A DNA stretch of 10,802 nucleotides from Rugosimonospora sp036494675 (GCA_036494675.1 DASXOA010000237.1:1-10802), one strand, 5' to 3'; shown: positions 1 to 6,164, numbered from the stretch's first letter. Notes: generated by a model not told the origin, from the sequence alone. Numbers and translations are program-made.

Positions 1-230
1 TACGCGGCGATCGCCTCGTCCGGGTAGAAGTCGCCGCCCGACAGCGTATCGGCGATCATGACGACACTGGTCGCAGCCGGTCGTCGGGTCTTGTCGCTGC
101 AGCGCAACCGCCCCGAGTCGCACAGCCGCAGCACGGCATGCACATCAGCCAACGCATGACGCTCGGTCAGGCGCAGTTCGTCCGCCTCAGGGCGATCTCT
201 GTCGATCAGTGCGGTCGCGGGTTCAGACAT
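1..230 (-). CDS. Conserved hypothetical protein, 5' part only (runs off left edge)
   Basis: An open minus-strand frame runs off the left edge, with 76 codons visible. From the ATG at 230 it begins MSEPATALIDRDRPEADELR and contains a leucine/cysteine-rich helical stretch followed by LRCSDKTRRPAA and GGDFYPDEAIAAY. I recognise this only as resembling actinobacterial hypothetical proteins and assign no function. The start is uncertain: the frame is also open from an ATG at 299, only 11 nt past the tRNA 3' end and without a Shine-Dalgarno sequence. I prefer 230 because a TACGAT box (238-243) lies 7 nt before it, the layout of an actinobacterial leaderless promoter. The C-terminus and full length are unknown. 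Confidence 0.55.
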   Translation of the reverse strand, partial: MSEPATALIDRDRPEADELRLTERHALADVHAVLRLCDSGRLRCSDKTRRPAATSVVMIADTLSGGDFYPDEAIAA

Positions 231-237
231 GCCGGCG

Positions 238-243
238 ATCGTA
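238..243 (-). promoter_or_regulatory. Candidate -10 box (TACGAT) of a leaderless transcript
   Basis: TACGAT on the minus strand fits TANNNT and is separated by 7 nt from the ATG at 230, so transcription would begin at or next to the start codon. No good -35 hexamer is visible. It supports choosing 230 over 299 as the start of the left-edge gene, but the motif is short and could occur by chance. Confidence 0.35.
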
Positions 244-310
244 TTCACCGCCTGCCGCAGACAGACCATCGGCTGGTCACGGCGGAACGGTTTGCGCATA
301 AGATCATCTG

Positions 311-384
311 TGGGGCGGACGGGACTCGAACCCGTGACCGATGGATTATGAGTCCACTGCTCTAACCTGCTGAGCTACCGCCCC
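311..384 (-). tRNA. tRNA with CAU anticodon (elongator Met or Ile2)
   Basis: A full 74-nt cloverleaf can be folded on the minus strand: acceptor GGGGCGG/CCGCCCC, D stem GCTC/GAGC, anticodon stem GTGGA/TCCAT, loop CTCATAA, T stem ACGGG/CCCGT with TTCGAGT loop, discriminator A. No CCA is encoded. The anticodon CAU is at 350-348. CAU is read either as Met or, if the cytidine is modified to lysidine, as Ile (AUA). Ile2 is possible, but I cannot decide between them by eye. The initiator type is unlikely because the acceptor stem is fully paired at its first position (G1-C72). Confidence 0.95.
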
Positions 385-393
385 GGCGCCGCC

Positions 394-399
394 ACAGTA
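394..399 (-). promoter_or_regulatory. Weak candidate -10 box (TACTGT) for the CAU tRNA
   Basis: TACTGT lies 9 nt before the mature tRNA 5' end at 384 and fits TANNNT, implying a very short leader. No convincing -35 is seen at 16-18 nt. The 385-597 spacer between the two tRNAs holds no gene that I can support. Confidence 0.25.
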
Positions 400-563
400 C
401 CCAGCGGCATCGAAAGATCCTCGAACCACCGACGCGCGCCGCACGGAATAGCGGTCAGGTACTCCGGTTGGCTCACGCCGACAGCTTACCCACCGGCCGC
501 CCGCCGTCCGGACGGTTGCCTGCCGGCCGTGACCAGGGCCGGACGACCCGAAGAGACGACGAA

Positions 564-587
564 GCCCACCGCTGTGAGGCGGCGGGC
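564..587 (-). terminator. Candidate hairpin terminator downstream of tRNA-Asn
   Basis: Arms GCCC-a-CCGC and GCGG-c-GGGC pair around a 6-nt loop (tgtgag) with one internal mismatch. The hairpin begins 10 nt beyond the 3' end of tRNA-Asn on the minus strand. It is followed by a TC-rich but not U-rich tract. Actinobacterial terminators often lack a U tract, so termination or 3'-end protection is plausible but unproven. Confidence 0.4.
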
Positions 588-597
588 GACGACCAGG

Positions 598-670
598 CTC
601 CCCCGTTTGGACTCGAACCAAAAACCTACCGGTTAACAGCCGGTTGCTCTGCCAATTGAGCTACGGGGGA
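598..670 (-). tRNA. tRNA-Asn (GUU)
   Basis: A complete 73-nt cloverleaf folds on the minus strand: acceptor TCCCCCG/CGGGGGA, D stem GCTC/GAGC, anticodon stem ACCGG/CCGGT, loop CTGTTAA, T stem TTTGG/CCAAA, loop TTCGAGT, discriminator G. The anticodon GTT at 637-635 reads AAC/AAU, and discriminator G is usual for tRNA-Asn. No CCA is encoded. Confidence 0.96.
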
Positions 671-717
671 TCGTGCGCGCCGCTCCGGTGATCACAGCCT
701 CCGGGGCGACGCGGACT

Positions 718-723
718 AGAGTA
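718..723 (-). promoter_or_regulatory. Weak candidate -10 box (TACTCT) for tRNA-Asn
   Basis: TACTCT fits TANNNT, about 47 nt before the tRNA-Asn 5' end at 670, which would give a leader of about 40 nt. A poor -35 (GTGGAA or GCGTGG) lies at suitable distance. This is a low-confidence call in GC-rich sequence. Confidence 0.25.
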
Positions 724-789
724 CAGGATTCCCCGCCCTTCCACGCCACCGGGTTTCCGGGGCCGAGCGAGGAATCCGGGGCGGACCGT

Positions 790-1125
790 GCGCTCCCCTC
801 CGAACCCGGCCAAAGACCACGGCAGGGCCTGGCCAAAGACCAGGGCCGAAGCCGGGCGAGGCCCGGCGCCGAACCCGGGCGGAGCCAGGGCCAAAGACCA
901 GGCGAGGCCGAGGCCGAAGGCCGGGCGGGCTCAGGGCGCGCCGAACCCGGACGGGACCGGAACCGAACTCGCTCGGGTTCGATCGGGGCCGAAGACCGGG
1001 GGGCGGCGAGCCGAAGACCGGCGCCGAGCCGGCCGAGAACCCTGCCAGCCGCAGGCCGCGAGCCCGACCGGGGACCAGGGCAGAGAGCGCCTGGGACCCG
1101 CGGAGCCCAGGACCAGGCTGACGTT
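790..1125. repeat. Degenerate GC-rich interspersed repeats in a 620-bp geneless stretch
   Basis: Between tRNA-Asn and the gene at 1294 there is no convincing gene. The core is built from variants of GGCCAAAGACCA: exact copies at 808-819, 831-842 and 889-900, and GGCCGAAGACCGG-like copies at 987-999 and 1008-1021. Further fragments such as gccgaacccgg and accaggg lie between them. Spacing is irregular (23, 58, 98 and 21 nt), so this is not a clean tandem array. Long open frames here come from the low-complexity, stop-poor composition. The role is unknown. Confidence 0.6.
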
Positions 1126-1293
1126 CCGGTCGCCCCCTCCGGAAACCTGCCCGGGCGCCCCCGGGAAATCGACATACCTCCACGGTTTCGCGGCGGGCGC
1201 GGCAGGATACTTAGAGACAGAGGACAACACGGCATTGACAGGACGTACGGGCACGACCACGCCGTATGTCGAGTCCGATTGGAGGGAGCCGCC

Positions 1294-1611
1294 ATGCGCG
1301 GAAAGTTGGTATTTCTCGGCGGTCTCGCCGCGGGTTTCGTCCTCGGCAGCCGGGCCGGCCGCCAGGCATATGACGAGCTGGTTCGCACCGCCCGCAAGGT
1401 CAAGGACAGCCCCAGCGTGCAAGAGGCCGCGGGCGTAGTCCAGGCCCAGGCGAGCAAGCTGTACGAGCAGGGCAAGGGCACCGTCACCGACAAGATCAGC
1501 AGTACCCGCTTCGGTGACAAGTTGCTACACCCGGACGGTCAGCCGATGACCGTCAACGGCGCTCACGCGTCGAGTTCGACCAGCGCCACGTCGACCGGTC
1601 CCATGGACTGA
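1294..1611 (+). CDS. YtxH-like small membrane-associated protein (105 aa)
   Basis: The start is ATG at 1294, preceded 7 nt upstream by the good ribosome-binding site GGAGGGA. The N-terminus MRGKLVFLGGLAAGFVLGSR holds one short hydrophobic segment (about residues 4-18) rich in glycine and ending in GSRAGR, as in YtxH-domain proteins. Next comes a charged amphipathic helical region, including an LVRTARKVKD stretch and a QAQASKLYEQGK stretch, and a Ser/Thr-rich tail ending at TGPMD. Similar short proteins are common in Actinobacteria and in YtxH/general-stress families. They are assumed to be membrane-linked, but their function is not established. The frame stays open about 207 codons upstream of this ATG, but that part is repeat sequence and is not accepted as coding. 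The gene converges with the ThuA-like gene and ends before the hairpin at 1631-1683. Confidence 0.8.
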   Translation: MRGKLVFLGGLAAGFVLGSRAGRQAYDELVRTARKVKDSPSVQEAAGVVQAQASKLYEQGKGTVTDKISSTRFGDKLLHPDGQPMTVNGAHASSSTSATSTGPMD

Positions 1612-1630
1612 CCAGCGGTACCGATCAGCT

Positions 1631-1683
1631 GACGCGTTTGATCCCGGGCCGGCCCCAGCGGGGACCGGTCCGGCAAACGCGTC
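1631..1683. terminator. Strong bidirectional hairpin terminator
   Basis: Perfect 10-bp arms GACGCGTTTG (1631-1640) and CAAACGCGTC (1674-1683) enclose a second GC-rich stem: CCGG-g-CCGG-CCCC against GGGG-a-CCGG-t-CCGG, with an AGC loop. It lies between two convergent genes ending at 1611 (plus) and 1723 (minus), so it can serve both. This is the clearest transcription terminator in the window. Confidence 0.8.
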
Positions 1684-1722
1684 TGCCGACCGGAACGATC
1701 CGGCCGCACCAGACCGCCCGGC

Positions 1723-2850
1723 TCAGACCTCCCGACGGACCCGGATGTCGCGGAAACAGCCGTCGCCGGCCGACCCGAGCCAGATGCGACCGGCCGGGAC
1801 CCCGCCGTCGACCCGGAGCGTCCGCACACCGTTCACGTACGCCTCGGCGCGATCGTCGGCGATCGAGATCTCGTACGTGTTCCATTCGCCCACGGCGTTG
1901 AGCGGTGCCGTCGGGTCGTCAAGCCTGATCTCGTACCCGCCGGAGCGCGCCGCGTCCGTCGGGTCCACGCTGTCTGGCACCCCGATCCGTGCCGACCCGC
2001 CCTTCCCCGCGTCCCGCCACCCGAACTTGACGGAACAGCGCCCGGACCGCTCGGGGCTTGACCAGTCTGACCGCTCGGGGCTTGACCAGCCGGACCGCTC
2101 CGGGCTTGACCAGTCGGACCGCTCCGGGCTTGACCAGTCGGCCACGTCGCCGGCCTCCAGTGGCACGTACCCGTGCTCCGGCCGGTCGTCCGCGTACGCC
2201 GTGCCGGCCGCGTACCGTAGCCCGCCCAGCAGCAACGTCCGGAACGCCGGCTCGTCGTAGGACTCGATGGTGTGCCCGGCGCCGGTGTAGAAGGCCCGAC
2301 CACCCTCGTACCGGTGGCACCAGGTGATCGGGTGGTCCGTTCCCATCGTCCCGCCGGAGTACGACGACTCGTCGAGCGTGATCAGCACGTGCACGTCGGG
2401 GCGGGGGTTGCTGCGGTAGTTGTACAACTCGTCGACGCGCTCCCACCGGCGGGGCAGGTGAGCGGTGGCCGGGTGCGTCCGGTCCTCGACCTCGAAGGCG
2501 GCCGGCTGCACCTGGGGATGCGCGTCGAAGAACGCGCCGACGAGGCCGCCGTAGTACGGCCAGTCGTACTCGGTGCCCGCCGCCAGGTGCACGCCGACGT
2601 ACCCGCCGCCGGCCCCGACGTACGAGCGCAGCGCCGACCTGCCGGCGTCGTCGAACACGGTGCCGCTGCTGTTCATGAAGACCACGGCGGCGTAGCGGGC
2701 CAGGTTGTCCGGGGTGAACACGCCGGGGTCCTCGGTCGCATCGACCGCGTACCCGTCGGCCGTGGCCAGTTCGCGCATGGCGGCGACGCCGGCCGCGATG
2801 CTCTCGTGCCGGTATCCGGTGGTGGCGGAGAAGATCAGAACTTCGCTCAT
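1723..2850 (-). CDS. ThuA-like protein with C-terminal DUF1080-like beta domain (375 aa)
   Basis: Residues 1-215 match the ThuA / trehalose-utilisation fold (class I glutamine amidotransferase-like): MSEVLIFSATTGYRHESI at the start, AAVVFMNSSGTVFDD, GGGYVGVHLAAGTEYDWPYY, and HPITWCHRYEGGRAFYTGAGH. From about 272 a short beta-rich segment with SGGYEIRLDD, GEWNTYEISI (321-330) and a closing RDIRVRREV resembles the end of a DUF1080 / 3-keto-disaccharide hydrolase domain. The front of that domain looks missing. In its place are four copies of an eight-residue WSSPERS(D/G) unit (about 238-270). The family is linked to sugar metabolism; the substrate here is unknown. The ATG at 2850 overlaps the permease stop (ATGA), implying translational coupling, with a GGGAGG about 14 nt upstream as ribosome-binding site. 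The alternative reading is a ThuA protein with a lectin-like tail. Confidence 0.85.
   Translation of the reverse strand: MSEVLIFSATTGYRHESIAAGVAAMRELATADGYAVDATEDPGVFTPDNLARYAAVVFMNSSGTVFDDAGRSALRSYVGAGGGYVGVHLAAGTEYDWPYYGGLVGAFFDAHPQVQPAAFEVEDRTHPATAHLPRRWERVDELYNYRSNPRPDVHVLITLDESSYSGGTMGTDHPITWCHRYEGGRAFYTGAGHTIESYDEPAFRTLLLGGLRYAAGTAYADDRPEHGYVPLEAGDVADWSSPERSDWSSPERSGWSSPERSDWSSPERSGRCSVKFGWRDAGKGGSARIGVPDSVDPTDAARSGGYEIRLDDPTAPLNAVGEWNTYEISIADDRAEAYVNGVRTLRVDGGVPAGRIWLGSAGDGCFRDIRVRREV
2045..2140. repeat. Four tandem copies of a 24-bp unit inside the ThuA-like gene
   Basis: Units lie at 2045-2068, 2069-2092, 2093-2116 and 2117-2140. All begin gaccgctc and continue with gggcttgaccag; they differ at only a few bases, and the last two are identical. 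The 24-bp length keeps the frame, each unit encoding a WSSPERS(D/G) octapeptide on the minus strand. The near identity points to recent slippage or recombination expansion, and copy number may vary between strains. Confidence 0.95.
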
Positions 2851-3665
2851 TTCAGCAGCAACCTCCCCATCCGGCGGCTCGCGATCGCCAGCCCGAGTGC
2901 GGCCATCGCCACCAGGTAGCCGGTGTGGCCGAGCAGAGCCCAGTGCAGCGAGCCGGTGGTCAGCCCACGGATCAGCTCCACGGCGTGGTACAGCGGGGTC
3001 GCCTCAATGAGCAGCCGGACCGCCATCGGATACGAGCTCACCGGGGCGAACGTACCGGAGAAGAGGAAAAGCGCGAACTGCACCGTGCCCAGCACGTCGA
3101 AGTCCTGCCAGCTGGTCAGGAAGGTGGTCAGCGCCATGCCCAGCCCGCCGAACGAGATGCCGACGAGCAGGCTGGCGGGGAACGCGAGCAGCGCCCAGCC
3201 GACCGACGTGAGCCCCATCACCACCATGATCACGAGGAACGCGGCCGAGTACAGGGAGCCGCGGATCATCGCCCAGGTCAGCTCGCCGAGCGCCACCTCC
3301 ATCGGCCGTACCGGAGTGGCCAGCACCCCGTCGTACAGCTTCATGAACTTCATCTTCCCGAAGAAGTTGAAGGTGGTCTCGGCCAGCGCCCCGGCCATCG
3401 CGGACGAGGCGAGCATCGACGGCGCGACGAACACGGCGTAGTCGACCAACCGGCCGTCGGACAGGGCCATCTTGTTGACCAGGCCGCCCACGCCGACGCC
3501 GATGGACAGCAGGTACAGCAGCGGCTCGAAGAATCCGGAGATCACCACCAGCCAGTACGCGGAGCGCAGCGCCCCGATGTTCCGGCGGGTGACCGCGCCG
3601 GACCGTTTAACCGAGCCGTCGAGCCGGCCGAGGACGCTCGGGCCGAATGAGGTCGCGACAACCAT
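2847..3665 (-). CDS. ABC-2 type transporter permease (272 aa)
   Basis: An integral membrane subunit of an ABC-2 exporter. About six hydrophobic segments are visible (roughly 38-60, 75-95, 128-150, 155-182, 192-215, 245-263). Family features include the VLATPVRPMEVALGEL loop, the FLFSGTFAPVSSYP segment before the last helices, and PLYHAVELIRGLTTG near the end, as in NodJ/DrrB-like permeases. The ATG at 3665 has a near-perfect ribosome-binding site, AAGGAGGTT (3671-3679), which overlaps the stop codon of the upstream permease. Its own TGA overlaps the ThuA ATG. Together with the second permease and the ATPase it should form a heterodimeric membrane exporter. The substrate cannot be read from sequence; drugs, lipids or polysaccharides are known for relatives. 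Confidence 0.92.
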   Translation of the reverse strand: MVVATSFGPSVLGRLDGSVKRSGAVTRRNIGALRSAYWLVVISGFFEPLLYLLSIGVGVGGLVNKMALSDGRLVDYAVFVAPSMLASSAMAGALAETTFNFFGKMKFMKLYDGVLATPVRPMEVALGELTWAMIRGSLYSAAFLVIMVVMGLTSVGWALLAFPASLLVGISFGGLGMALTTFLTSWQDFDVLGTVQFALFLFSGTFAPVSSYPMAVRLLIEATPLYHAVELIRGLTTGSLHWALLGHTGYLVAMAALGLAIASRRMGRLLLK

Positions 3666-3670
3666 GAGAC

Positions 3671-3679
3671 AACCTCCTT
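3671..3679 (-). promoter_or_regulatory. Strong ribosome-binding site overlapping a stop codon
   Basis: AAGGAGGTT on the minus strand overlaps the TGA of the upstream permease (TGAAGGAGG) and sits 5 nt before the ATG at 3665. It is the best Shine-Dalgarno match in the window and fixes the start of this permease. Confidence 0.85.
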
Positions 3680-4449
3680 CAGATCACGAGCCGGCGGCGG
3701 AACGTGCGCAGGGCGAGCCAGAATCCGACGCCGGCCCAGGCCGCGAGGTAGGCCACGTGGCCGGCGGCGGCCCACGCGGAGACCCCGAAGCCGGGCAGGG
3801 TCGCGGCCCGGCACAGCACGACGCCGTGCCACAGCGGCGAGACATACGCCAGCCAGCGCAGCACCTCGGGCAGCCGGTCGACCGGGAAGAACACGCCGGC
3901 GAACAGCGACATCGGGATGACGACGAACCGCATCAGCATCGGGAAGTAACTGTCCTGGTCGACCCGCGCGGCGAACGCGAAGATCGGCGCGGCGACGGCC
4001 ATCCCGAGCAGCCCGGCCACCGGCAGCACGGCGATCGCCCACCACGAGTGCACCGCGTGGAACGCCGAGGTCACCCCGAGGAACACCACGGTGGTCGTGA
4101 GCACGCGCAGGAGCAGGAACAGCAGGTCGCCGCCGACGATGTCGACCACGCGCACCGGCGTGGCGACCATCGCGTGGTAGGTGCGGATCCACTGGAACTT
4201 ACTGAACACCGGGAACGACGATTCGCCGAAGGCGACCTGCATCGCCGTCGAGGCGAGCATGCCCGGGACGATGAAGTCGAGGTAGTGCACCGAGCCGAGC
4301 TGACCGCCGCGGTCGACGAACTTGCCGACGCTGAGCCCGAAGCCGATGACGAACAGCGTCGGCAGGACGAAGGAGGACAGCACCGAGGCGCGCCACGTGC
4401 GCCGGTACGCCGTGAGATCGGTCTCCAGGACCGACAGGACGGCCGCCAC
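3679..4449 (-). CDS. ABC-2 type transporter permease (256 aa)
   Basis: The second membrane subunit of the same exporter. It has a cytoplasmic N-terminus (VLETDLTAYRRTWRASVLSS), then about six hydrophobic segments (roughly 22-42, 58-76, 106-128, 136-160, 171-190, 228-247) and a basic C-terminus FRRRLVI. The YHAMVATPVRVVDIVGGD loop and the SLFAGVFFPVDRLPEVLRWLAY and SPLWHGVVLCRAA segments are typical of the NodJ/ABC-2 family. It shares the layout of the next permease, including the MLAS and ATPVR motifs, but is clearly divergent, which fits a heterodimer. The start is GTG at 4449, directly after the TAG stop of the ATPase gene with no gap. A weak GGTGGA precedes it, so translation is probably coupled to the ATPase. 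Confidence 0.92.
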   Translation of the reverse strand: MAAVLSVLETDLTAYRRTWRASVLSSFVLPTLFVIGFGLSVGKFVDRGGQLGSVHYLDFIVPGMLASTAMQVAFGESSFPVFSKFQWIRTYHAMVATPVRVVDIVGGDLLFLLLRVLTTTVVFLGVTSAFHAVHSWWAIAVLPVAGLLGMAVAAPIFAFAARVDQDSYFPMLMRFVVIPMSLFAGVFFPVDRLPEVLRWLAYVSPLWHGVVLCRAATLPGFGVSAWAAAGHVAYLAAWAGVGFWLALRTFRRRLVI

Positions 4450-5499
4450 CTAATCCACCAGCGTTCGGCCGGTGAGGTGCAGGAACACGTCCTCCAGCGT
4501 GCTGCGGCGCACCAGCGTGCCGGACGGGGTCAACCCGCGCGCCGTGATGGCGGCGGCCGCGGCGTCGCCGTCGACCGCGTAGAGCAGGATGCGGTCGGGC
4601 AGCACCTCGACCCGCTCCCCCAGCCCGGCGAGCTTGGCGGCCATGTCCTCCAGCGGGGCCCCGCCGAACCGCAGTTCCACGACCTCCCGCGTCGAGTACT
4701 TCTCGATCAGCGCCCGCGGCGAGTCGTCCGCAACGATCTTGCCGGCGTCCATCACCACGAGCCGGTCGCACAGTTGCTCCGCCTCGTCCATGTAGTGGGT
4801 GGTCAGCACAAGCGTCACGCCCTGCTGCTTCAGCCGGAACAGCCGTTCCCAGACCAGGTGCCGCGCCTGCGGATCGAGGCCGGTCGTGGGCTCGTCGAGC
4901 AGCACGATGTCCGGATCGTTGACCAGCGCGCGGGCGATGGTCAACCGCCGCTTCATCCCACCGGACAGCGGCTCGACCTTGCTCTCCGCGCGCTCGGTGA
5001 GCTGGACGAACTCCAGCAGCTCATCGGCCCTGACCTTCGCGGTGCGCCGGGGAATCCCGAAGTACCGGGCGTAGCTGACCAGGTTTTCCTTCACCGACAG
5101 CTCGGGGTCCAGCGAGTCCTGCTGCGGGCAGACGCCCAGCCGTGCCCGGATCGCGGGGCCCTGCCGGAGCGGGTCCAGGCCGAGGATGCGCAGGGTGCCG
5201 TCGGTGGGCTGGGACACGCACCCGATCATGCGCATGGTCGAGCTCTTCCCGGCGCCGTTGGGGCCGAGGAAACCGAACGACTCTCCGCGCGCGACGTCGA
5301 CGTCGATGCCGTCCACGGCGGTGAAGTCGCCGAAGCGCTTCACCAGCCCCCGCGCGTGGATGAGTGGTTCGTCGGTTTCCGCGGCACCGACACGCGAGGC
5401 AGGATCAGGCGAGGCAGGATCACGCGCGGCACCGCCATGCGCGGCATCAGGGCCCGCCGCCTGGTCGGGAGCGGCGCGGAGGCGTCTGAAGGGAGTCAC
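4450..5499 (-). CDS. ABC transporter ATP-binding protein, NodI/DrrA-like (349 aa)
   Basis: This is the motor subunit of the exporter. Visible motifs are Walker A GPNGAGKS (79-86), Q-loop CPQQD (124-128), signature LSGGMKRR (178-185), Walker B IVLLDEP (198-204), D-loop TGLD, and H-loop histidine in LTTHYMDEA (H235). A C-terminal tail of about 80 residues resembles DUF4162, found in drug-export ATPases. The N-terminus carries about 45 extra disordered residues before LIHARGLVKRF, including a DPASPDPAS repeat from a 15-bp tandem duplication (5394-5423). The chosen GTG at 5499 lies 6 nt after a TAGGGT -10 box with no Shine-Dalgarno sequence, consistent with leaderless expression and supporting this long N-terminus. 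I see no better in-frame start nearer the domain. The two permeases and ThuA follow in one operon. Confidence 0.93.
   Translation of the reverse strand: MTPFRRLRAAPDQAAGPDAAHGGAARDPASPDPASRVGAAETDEPLIHARGLVKRFGDFTAVDGIDVDVARGESFGFLGPNGAGKSSTMRMIGCVSQPTDGTLRILGLDPLRQGPAIRARLGVCPQQDSLDPELSVKENLVSYARYFGIPRRTAKVRADELLEFVQLTERAESKVEPLSGGMKRRLTIARALVNDPDIVLLDEPTTGLDPQARHLVWERLFRLKQQGVTLVLTTHYMDEAEQLCDRLVVMDAGKIVADDSPRALIEKYSTREVVELRFGGAPLEDMAAKLAGLGERVEVLPDRILLYAVDGDAAAAAITARGLTPSGTLVRRSTLEDVFLHLTGRTLVD
5394..5423. repeat. 15-bp tandem duplication in the ATPase N-terminal extension
   Basis: Two copies of gcgaggcaggatca plus one variable base, at 5394-5408 and 5409-5423. The period is five codons, giving DPAS(P/R) twice on the minus strand. 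It lies in the disordered extension ahead of the ATPase domain. Confidence 0.85.
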
Positions 5500-5505
5500 G
5501 TCGCG

Positions 5506-5511
5506 ACCCTA
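5506..5511 (-). promoter_or_regulatory. Candidate -10 box (TAGGGT) of the ABC/ThuA operon, leaderless
   Basis: On the minus strand TAGGGT-CGCGAC-GTG places a TANNNT box exactly 6 nt before the GTG at 5499, so the transcript would begin at the start codon. No clear TTGACA-like -35 is visible 17 nt upstream. The arrangement matches TAGAGT-CGACCG-GTG at 9613-9627. Confidence 0.55.
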
Positions 5512-5554
5512 ACCGGCCGGTACGACACTCCCCACTGGTTTACGCACCGGCGAC

Positions 5555-5584
5555 GGCGATCGGGGGCCTGGGCCGAGGATCGCC
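5555..5584 (-). terminator. Candidate hairpin terminator after the dnaG operon
   Basis: Arms GGCGATC (5555-5561) and GATCGCC (5578-5584) are a perfect 7-bp inverted repeat with a GC-rich interior able to pair further (ggcc..ggcc). On the minus strand the stem starts on the last base of the TAG stop of the 191-aa gene. There is no U tract. It would separate dnaG transcription from the ABC operon promoter. Confidence 0.45.
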
Positions 5585-6159
5585 TAGGGCGCCACCTCGA
5601 CGCCGGCCCGCGCCTGGGCCACCAGCTGCCCGGTGGCCTCGCGGATGACCGGATCGTCCCGATCGACCCCGGGGTCGTACCGGACCGTCCAGCGCAGCCC
5701 GTTCACGCCGGGTACCCGCCGGGCCGCCACCCGCGCCCCGCCACCACCCGGCAGCGGGTGGTGGGTGCTCGGACCGACCGAACGGGTCACCCGGGCCCGG
5801 ACCTCCCCCGGCAGGTCACCCGGCTCGGCCAGCGGGAATCCGACGGTGGGCAGGTCTTCGACAACGTCATAGCCGTCGGCGTGGTCGGCGACCCGGGCCG
5901 CGATGATCTCCAGCTTCTCGCCGGTCCAGATGGCTTTGTGGATCTCGTGCCAACCCAGCCTGGCCGGCGCGGCCACGGAGTCCGGGGACGACGGTCCCTG
6001 CCCGGCTGCGCCGCCTCCATCGGGCAGCCACAGCCCCCGGTTCGTGGCTACCAGCGCTCCACCGTCGGCCGCCTCGGCCCAGGCCAGTACCCGCTCGTCC
6101 CGCTCCAGTGGCGGACGGTACCGATCCGGTACCCGCCGCCGGCGCCCGAACAATGCCAT
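5584..6159 (-). CDS. Conserved actinobacterial protein of unknown function, dnaG neighbour (191 aa)
   Basis: The start is ATG at 6159, 5 nt after the dnaG stop, with the purine-rich GGGGGGTAGAG as ribosome-binding site. The open frame continues upstream, but that part is antiparallel to dnaG codons in another frame and is excluded. The protein begins MALFGRRRRVPDRYRPPLER, then DERVLAWAEA, LVATNRGLWLPDG, LGWHEIHKAIWTGEKLEIIAA, RARVTRSVGPSTHHPLPGGG and GLRWTVRYDPGVDRDDP. No membrane segment or signal peptide is seen. To my knowledge similar proteins follow dnaG in other Actinobacteria, and the short beta-rich N-terminal half recalls PH-like domains. No function is known. The near-overlap with dnaG argues for co-transcription and possibly a role in DNA metabolism, but that is inference. 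Confidence 0.8.
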   Translation of the reverse strand: MALFGRRRRVPDRYRPPLERDERVLAWAEAADGGALVATNRGLWLPDGGGAAGQGPSSPDSVAAPARLGWHEIHKAIWTGEKLEIIAARVADHADGYDVVEDLPTVGFPLAEPGDLPGEVRARVTRSVGPSTHHPLPGGGGARVAARRVPGVNGLRWTVRYDPGVDRDDPVIREATGQLVAQARAGVEVAP

Positions 6160-6164
6160 GATCT

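Noticed and set aside
311..670. tRNA genes as attachment sites of an integrated element
   Set aside because: I saw no integrase, no second copy of a tRNA 3' end and no compositional break in the window.
790..1125. Possible CRISPR array
   Set aside because: Repeat units are short and degenerate, spacing ranges from about 21 to 98 nt, and there are no spacer-like unique segments or cas genes.
716..1183. Minus-strand open frames in the repeat field
   Set aside because: Several overlapping frames on both strands are open only because the sequence is stop-poor. None has a ribosome-binding site or a recognisable protein.
1235..1240. TTGACA as a -35 box for the YtxH-like gene
   Set aside because: The only nearby -10-like sequence (TATGTC at 1265) is 24 bp away, too far for a standard promoter.
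673..1293. 207-codon upstream extension of the YtxH-like gene
   Set aside because: The translation is Arg/Pro/Gly low-complexity derived from the DNA repeat field. The ATG at 1294 has a good ribosome-binding site and begins a normal YtxH-like N-terminus.
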